Position numbers and translations under genes: made by a program. Below are positions 6,246 through 10,244 of a stretch of 10,244 nt of DNA, in pieces; position 1 is the first letter of the stretch, and the number at the start of each line of letters is the position of its first letter. The stretch is from Ruminococcus sp. AM36-2AA (GTDB lineage: Bacteria; Bacillota; Clostridia; Lachnospirales; Lachnospiraceae): assembly GCF_003461955.1 (NCBI RefSeq), contig NZ_QTYB01000029.1, forward strand, positions 1 to 10,244, read 5' to 3'. Below the pieces are notes generated by a model. The model saw nothing but the letters and a program-made list of their open reading frames with translations, had not been told where the DNA came from and did no database searches.

Positions 6246-7166
6246 CTACATTGCAAGATCTTTATCTTCACGGAACAAATGATTGGTTATAAGACTCAGT
6301 GCAACACCCAGCACTAACAGAATAACACCGTATGCACTGCTTCGTCCGAACAGCTTATAGGAGAATCCCTGTGTATAAAGCATGATTGAAGGTGTGGAGC
6401 TGATATCGTTCGGGCCTCCTCTTGTCATCGCCCAGATAATATCGAATACTTTCAGACATCCTGTGATACACAAAATAGAGAATACCTTGAAGGAGTTTTT
6501 CATCAGAGGCAGGGTAATGTAACGAACTCTCTGCCATCCGGTAGCTCCATCCAGTGCTGCTGCCTCATTTAACTCATCAGGGATCGCCACCAGACCAGCT
6601 GCAAAGATCAGCATGTTATATCCGGCATACATCCATTCATTTACCAGAACAACGATCCAGACGTTTACAGTCTTTATCGTCAGCACATCAGGGATCGCAC
6701 CATGAAGGCCGAAAATATTTTCAATGGTATTAAAGATACCAAAGTTCGGATTTAACATAAATGTCCACATCAGGGCTACTGCTGTTGTTCCTAACATATT
6801 CGGAAGGAAGTAGCAGGTTCTGAAGAATCCGGTTCCCTTGATCTTTGTAGTTACCAGCATTGCGAGACCAAATGAAAGCGGCATCAGGATAACGAAACCA
6901 CCGATCATAAAGTACACACTGTTGAGCATTGCATTCCAGAACAGATTATCTGAAAAAATCTTCTGATAGTTCTCAAGTCCTACCCATTGCTTTGCCGCAC
7001 CAAACATACCGTTCCATTTACGGAATGATAAGCCTACGGTATCAAAAACAGGGTAGATGACAAAAATAACAGTTATTAAAATTGCCGGAAGAAGGAACGC
7101 TAAAGAAAGCGCAAGATCTTTTTTGTCCAGCTTCTGTTTTACCTTTGGTACAGATTTACCTGCCAT
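6246..7166 (-). CDS. ABC sugar transporter permease (CUT1, MsmF/UgpA type)
   Basis: This 306-residue membrane protein is the first of two CUT1 permeases. Six predicted helices lie at about residues 18-40, 85-106, 117-138, 168-192, 224-244 and 276-298. The EAA motif, NEAAALDGATGWQRVRYITLP (200-220), is the docking loop for the ATP-binding subunit, and FDIIWAMTRGGP (241-252) is the conserved MsmF/UgpA segment. I chose the ATG at 7166, giving MAGKSVPK, because GGAGG (7174-7178) lies 7 bases upstream. An upstream in-frame start at 7229 would translate across the intercistronic hairpin and has no ribosome site. No ATPase gene follows, as is common in Firmicutes, where a shared MsmK/MsiK-type ATPase serves several CUT1 importers. 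Confidence 0.94.
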   Translation of the reverse strand: MAGKSVPKVKQKLDKKDLALSLAFLLPAILITVIFVIYPVFDTVGLSFRKWNGMFGAAKQWVGLENYQKIFSDNLFWNAMLNSVYFMIGGFVILMPLSFGLAMLVTTKIKGTGFFRTCYFLPNMLGTTAVALMWTFMLNPNFGIFNTIENIFGLHGAIPDVLTIKTVNVWIVVLVNEWMYAGYNMLIFAAGLVAIPDELNEAAALDGATGWQRVRYITLPLMKNSFKVFSILCITGCLKVFDIIWAMTRGGPNDISSTPSIMLYTQGFSYKLFGRSSAYGVILLVLGVALSLITNHLFREDKDLAM

Positions 7167-7183
7167 ATGTATACCTCCGTAAT

Positions 7184-7218
7184 AAACAAGGGGAAGCAGA
7201 TGATGCTCCCCCCTGTTT
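7184..7218 (-). promoter_or_regulatory. Intercistronic stem-loop between binding protein and permeases
   Basis: On the minus strand, AAACAGGGGGGAGCA pairs with TGCTTCCCCTTGTTT over 15 positions (two G-U pairs) around a 5-base loop. It follows the binding-protein stop by 38 bases and ends 5 bases before the ribosome site of the next gene. There is no proper T-tract. Such hairpins typically protect the upstream mRNA end or cause partial termination, letting the binding protein be made in excess over the permeases. The stem is seen; the role is inferred. Confidence 0.7.
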
Positions 7219-7256
7219 CTCTTATCCACACATCATGCGTTCAGTCAAAATTCTCT

Positions 7257-8612
7257 TTATTCGTAAGCAGACATTTTGTCAACGATATCGTCTCCAACTT
7301 CCTGTGCACTTGCGCCTGTCGCTAATGCCTGAAGAGAATTACGGATTGTATCCATAGCTGCTGTGTTGCTGTCATATGTAGGAATCTCAAGTTTAGACTC
7401 TGTATTCTCAGCCATGATCGCATTTACATCGTCAAGCAGATAGTTACCTGTATCGATCGTAACCTTCTCAGCATATGTTGTCGGGCTGGATTTGCACATT
7501 TCGTTGATGGAATCTACACTTGTAAGATACTTGATGAATTTAACAGTTGCTGCGATTTCCTCATCGCTCTTGTTTAATGTGGTGATGTAGTATGTATCAG
7601 AACCGCCGCCCATCTCTACAGTCTTGTTTGCTTCGTCGATATAAGGAATTCTTGTAACACCGATCTTCTGAGCATCGAAGAGAGTTGTATCGGAGTCATT
7701 CTGGAAGTTACCGCAGTTCCATGTTCCGTCAACTGTGAATGCAGCTTTTCCTGCCTCAAACATATTTCTCTCTGTGTTGAAGTCTGTGCTGAGGATTCCG
7801 TCTCCCCAGTATCCTGCATCGATCATATCTTTCATCTTCTGATAGATTGCAACCATCTTCTCGCCGTTGTAAGCTTCTTTGTCGCTTGCAAGATCATCTG
7901 CGATGCTTGTTCCGTAAGCTTTCAGAGCAAGAGCACTCATCAGATGCTCGAAGTGATAGTTATCTTTGTCAGAGTAGTTGAATGGCTGGATTCCTGCATC
8001 TTTTAATTTCGCGCAGGCATCAACAAGATCATCCCAGGACTCCGGAACATCTACGCCAACCTGATCAAGGTAATCTTTGTTGTAGTAGAGGCAGAGCTGA
8101 TAAGCGGACCACGGAATACCATAGGTTCCTTCAATGCCGTCAAACTGTGTTGTCTCCCATGCAAAATCCTGAACTCCCTCTTTCCATTCCGGATACTGCT
8201 CGAAGTATGGTGTCAGATCCAGTATATATCCTGCATCTACATACTCTCTTGTACGGCTTCCGCCATACTGAAGGAATGCGTTCGGTACATTACCGGAAGC
8301 GAAATCTGTTGTAAGCTTCTCTTCATAATCAGACTCCGTAGAAATACTCTCATCTGTTACATGGATCTTTCCTTCGTTCTCTTTGTTGAACTCATCAAGT
8401 GCTTTGTAATACCATTTAGCCTGTCCGTCTGTATCAGATCCGTTGTTAAATCTGAATGCTACACGAAGCTCAACGTTTTCAAAATCCATATTATCTACAT
8501 CGTAGTTTGTGTCACCTTTTGCAAATACGGCGCTTCCTGTTACGCCTACTGTTGACATTGCTGTTACACCGGCGAGACACAGTGTTGCAACTTTTTTCAT
8601 TCGTTTCTTCAT
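7257..8612 (-). CDS. ABC sugar transporter solute-binding protein (family 1)
   Basis: This 451-residue extracellular solute-binding protein of the CUT1 type captures the sugar outside the membrane and delivers it to the two permeases. Residues 1-31 are a signal peptide (MKKRMKKV, hydrophobic core, likely cleavage after AVFA). The only Cys there (ATLC, residue 12) does not fit a lipobox, so lipid anchoring is not evident, which is unusual in a Gram-positive. The mature part has the typical family 1 pattern: YYKALDEFNKEN near the N-terminus, GIPWSAYQLCLYYNKDYLDQVGVDVPESWDDL in the first lobe, an EAGKAAFTVDGTWNCGNF segment, and aromatic residues suited to sugar stacking. The ATG at 8612 has GGGAGG (8621-8626) at 8 bases. 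It lies 64 bases after the first fucosidase and just before the permeases. The ligand, a fucosylated oligosaccharide, is inferred from context only. Confidence 0.93.
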   Translation of the reverse strand: MKKRMKKVATLCLAGVTAMSTVGVTGSAVFAKGDTNYDVDNMDFENVELRVAFRFNNGSDTDGQAKWYYKALDEFNKENEGKIHVTDESISTESDYEEKLTTDFASGNVPNAFLQYGGSRTREYVDAGYILDLTPYFEQYPEWKEGVQDFAWETTQFDGIEGTYGIPWSAYQLCLYYNKDYLDQVGVDVPESWDDLVDACAKLKDAGIQPFNYSDKDNYHFEHLMSALALKAYGTSIADDLASDKEAYNGEKMVAIYQKMKDMIDAGYWGDGILSTDFNTERNMFEAGKAAFTVDGTWNCGNFQNDSDTTLFDAQKIGVTRIPYIDEANKTVEMGGGSDTYYITTLNKSDEEIAATVKFIKYLTSVDSINEMCKSSPTTYAEKVTIDTGNYLLDDVNAIMAENTESKLEIPTYDSNTAAMDTIRNSLQALATGASAQEVGDDIVDKMSAYE

Positions 8613-8641
8613 GAATAAATCCTCCCTTAATATGATTTTTT

Positions 8642-8647
8642 ATTATA
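8642..8647 (-). promoter_or_regulatory. Possible internal -10 before the binding-protein gene
   Basis: A perfect TATAAT lies in the 64-base gap between fucosidase and binding protein, 30 bases before the ATG. No acceptable -35 is found at 16-19 bases and there is no TGn extension. In an AT-rich gap this may be chance; if real it would raise binding-protein expression above the fucosidase. Confidence 0.2.
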
Positions 8648-8676
8648 TAGTTTTCCCATTGATGTTCATAAATTGA

Positions 8677-9945
8677 TCAATCGATGATCGCCTCAAAGAT
8701 TGGCTCTTCTTCCTCAAGCTCCAGGCATACACAGTAGTTCTTTGCCCCCTGAAGCTTCTCCGGAAGCTCTACCTCTATCATCGAGTTTCCTTCGCAGCAC
8801 TTTAATGCGCGGCACGGAAGCTTTTCTCCTGTGCTTACCACATATGCACCCTTTAACTGATTACCGATGTTCAGCAGTTCAACTCGATATCTCGGTGCAA
8901 GGACGTGTACGTAAAGCTTATGTGGTCTCTTTGTAAATTCAATGCTCGGGATCTCATACGGATAGATACCAACATTCTTGGTTCCGTAAATTGCTTCCGC
9001 ATTCTCAGTCACGTATTTACCAACCTCATTCATAACCTCGACACAAGCTTCCGGAACAGTTCCGTCTGCCATTGGTCCTACGTTCAGCAGGTAATTTCCG
9101 CCTCTGCCGACGATCTTGAGAAGAAGGTTCAGGATATCATCCGGATTCTTCCAGTTTGTATCGTATTTATTGTAACCCCATGTATCATTTACAGTTGCCG
9201 GCACTTCCCAGTCACCGTCGTATGGAAGACGTGGGATAAAGTTATCACCGGTGGTCATGTAATCACCCTTCTGATGTCCGATACGTCCGCTGATGATGCA
9301 GTCAGGCTTAATGCCCTTAACCCAGTCTCTTAATTCCTGAGCTTCGTCTGCGGTCATTCCCATCGGAGTATCAAACCAGATCAGGGAAATGTTATCGTAG
9401 TTCTCAAGAAGCTCTTTTAACTGAGGTTTACATTTTTCATCGAAGTATGTACGGAACTCAGGTTTCCACTCATTCTTGTCTTCGAAATCTTTCTTGTAGG
9501 CATTGTCATCATCCCAGTCCTGAGCCTGTGAATAATAGATACCCATTGTCATGTCATATTTCTTACAAGCATCAGAAAGCTCTCTTAAGATATCTCTTCC
9601 TGCAGCCTTCACTACATTAAAATCACTGACTTTGGAATCGTACATTGCGAATCCCTCGTGATGCTTGGAAGTAAGAACGATATATTTAACACCCCACTGT
9701 TCTTTCGCTCTTTTCACAAACATGTCCGCGTCAAATTTGTCCGGATGGAACTCATCTTTCAGCTTTCTGTAATCTTCCTTGTCAATGTTGAGATTGTTCT
9801 CGATCCACTCTGCGATACGGTCTGTCTTGGTGACCTCGCCGGTCTTCGGATCTTTCCATTCTCCTGCAAGGATGGAATAAAGTCCCCAATGGATGAATAA
9901 TCCGTATTTGGCATCTTTATACCACTGCTGCTTTGTGTCTGCCAT
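8677..9945 (-). CDS. GH29 alpha-L-fucosidase, cytoplasmic (promoter-proximal copy)
   Basis: This 422-residue family 29 glycoside hydrolase cleaves terminal alpha-L-fucose by a double-displacement mechanism. No signal peptide is seen, so it acts in the cytoplasm. Motifs in order: YGLFIHWGLYS (residues 14-24), LTSKHHEGF (91-99), SLIWFDTP (187-194), with D192 as expected nucleophile, WEVPATVNDTWGY (246-258), with E247 as a possible acid/base, and RGGNYLLNVGPMADG (281-295). The LIWFDTP form is the common one in broad-specificity GH29 members. I chose the ATG at 9945 because AAGGAG lies 6 bases upstream. An in-frame start at 10041 would extend the protein across the promoter and operator and lacks a ribosome site. 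It heads the transport operon and differs from the distal copy in many loops, so they are old paralogues or separately acquired rather than a recent duplication. Confidence 0.95.
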   Translation of the reverse strand: MADTKQQWYKDAKYGLFIHWGLYSILAGEWKDPKTGEVTKTDRIAEWIENNLNIDKEDYRKLKDEFHPDKFDADMFVKRAKEQWGVKYIVLTSKHHEGFAMYDSKVSDFNVVKAAGRDILRELSDACKKYDMTMGIYYSQAQDWDDDNAYKKDFEDKNEWKPEFRTYFDEKCKPQLKELLENYDNISLIWFDTPMGMTADEAQELRDWVKGIKPDCIISGRIGHQKGDYMTTGDNFIPRLPYDGDWEVPATVNDTWGYNKYDTNWKNPDDILNLLLKIVGRGGNYLLNVGPMADGTVPEACVEVMNEVGKYVTENAEAIYGTKNVGIYPYEIPSIEFTKRPHKLYVHVLAPRYRVELLNIGNQLKGAYVVSTGEKLPCRALKCCEGNSMIEVELPEKLQGAKNYCVCLELEEEEPIFEAIID

Positions 9946-9985
9946 AACCTTCTCCTTGTTTCGTATAGCTGATTTTTTTGTTACG

Positions 9986-10002
9986 TAAAACGTTTCGTTT
10001 TT
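9986..10002. promoter_or_regulatory. Operator O1 (AAACGTTT palindrome) overlapping the start of the operon transcript
   Basis: TAAAACGTTTCGTTTTT has the central palindrome AAACGTTT with a CG centre, typical of LacI/GalR-family operators. It begins 11 bases downstream of the -10 element, so a bound repressor would block initiation or clearance. It is not a good canonical cre site, because the outer TG/CA half-site bases do not match. A near-identical copy lies at 10127-10143. Confidence 0.6.
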
Positions 10003-10012
10003 TGTTAAGACT

Positions 10013-10041
10013 ATCTTACCGCATCCGAAGCAGCTTTTCAA
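10013..10041 (-). promoter_or_regulatory. Main promoter of the fucosidase/transport operon
   Basis: On the minus strand TTGAAA (10041-10036) and TAAGAT (10018-10013) are separated by exactly 17 bases, a good housekeeping-sigma promoter. Transcription should start near 10005, giving a leader of about 60 bases before the ATG at 9945. The operator-like palindrome follows immediately downstream. Confidence 0.6.
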
Positions 10042-10126
10042 GTAAAATCATAGGGTAAAAATCATTTTTCCTATTTTTTACAATTATTCCGTCTTGTTTT
10101 TGTGTACTTTTTCGTATCAGGTTTTG

Positions 10127-10143
10127 TTAAACGTTTCATTTTT
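10127..10143. promoter_or_regulatory. Operator O2, upstream copy of the AAACGTTT site
   Basis: TTAAACGTTTCATTTTT matches the O1 site at 15 of 17 positions in the same orientation, 141 bases away. It lies upstream of the -35. Inverted copies of GTATCAG flank it at 10114-10120 and 10175-10181. It could be an auxiliary operator for looping, or the operator of a divergent gene beyond the window. The rest of 10042-10244 is AT-rich with no gene seen. Confidence 0.5.
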
Positions 10144-10244
10144 ATCAATTTTATGTACAATACGCTCGTTTTTTCTGATACTTTATGTGTAAAAAATCAC
10201 GACAAACGCATGAGTAAATAAATTGTGAACACACCCCTTTTCTA

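Noticed and set aside
7222..7230. Single perfect TTATCCACA between the binding-protein and permease genes
   Set aside because: An isolated DnaA box in an operon spacer without companions or AT-rich flank; treated as chance.
9984..10004. Canonical CcpA cre site at the operon promoter
   Set aside because: The CG-centred AAACGTTT core is present but the outer half-site bases do not match the cre consensus in either register; called a generic LacI-family operator instead.
1..10244. CRISPR arrays, tRNA or rRNA genes, transposases or integrases
   Set aside because: Looked for on both strands; no regularly spaced repeats, tRNA cloverleaf, rRNA segment or recombinase motifs were seen.

Overview
The window looks like chromosomal DNA of a gut Firmicute, most probably a Lachnospiraceae relative of Blautia, Ruminococcus or Dorea. 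The grounds are strong AGGAGG-type ribosome binding sites before every gene, moderate GC with AT-rich intergenic DNA, a BspA-like leucine-rich-repeat surface protein, and a host-glycan (fucosylated oligosaccharide) uptake locus. The genus is inference; no marker gene is present.

Layout. Positions 1-614 (minus) hold the N-terminal part of a secreted leucine-rich-repeat protein that runs off the left edge. About 1 kb without a convincing gene follows (615-1622). Its left part is very AT-rich and carries seven perfect or near-perfect DnaA boxes, three of them in close tandem. Its right part is a run of perfect inverted repeats ending in a terminator-like hairpin just upstream of the MATE gene. 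Positions 1623-2954 (plus) encode a MATE multidrug/cation antiporter, followed by a bidirectional terminator shared with the convergent operon.

The rest (3192-10041) is one minus-strand gene set, in transcription order: promoter with an adjacent LacI-type operator, cytoplasmic GH29 alpha-L-fucosidase, secreted solute-binding protein, two CUT1 ABC permeases, second cytoplasmic GH29 alpha-L-fucosidase, and nagB (glucosamine-6-phosphate deaminase). A stable hairpin separates the binding-protein gene from the permeases, and another terminator-like hairpin separates the second fucosidase from nagB.

Inferred pathway: the binding protein and permeases import an intact fucosylated oligosaccharide, powered by an ATPase encoded elsewhere. 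The two fucosidases release L-fucose in the cytoplasm, and NagB channels the amino sugar of a GlcNAc-containing partner into glycolysis. No ATPase, nagA, fucose isomerase/kinase/aldolase or regulator gene lies in the window. The least explained stretch is the DnaA-box cluster plus structured DNA at about 790-1550.
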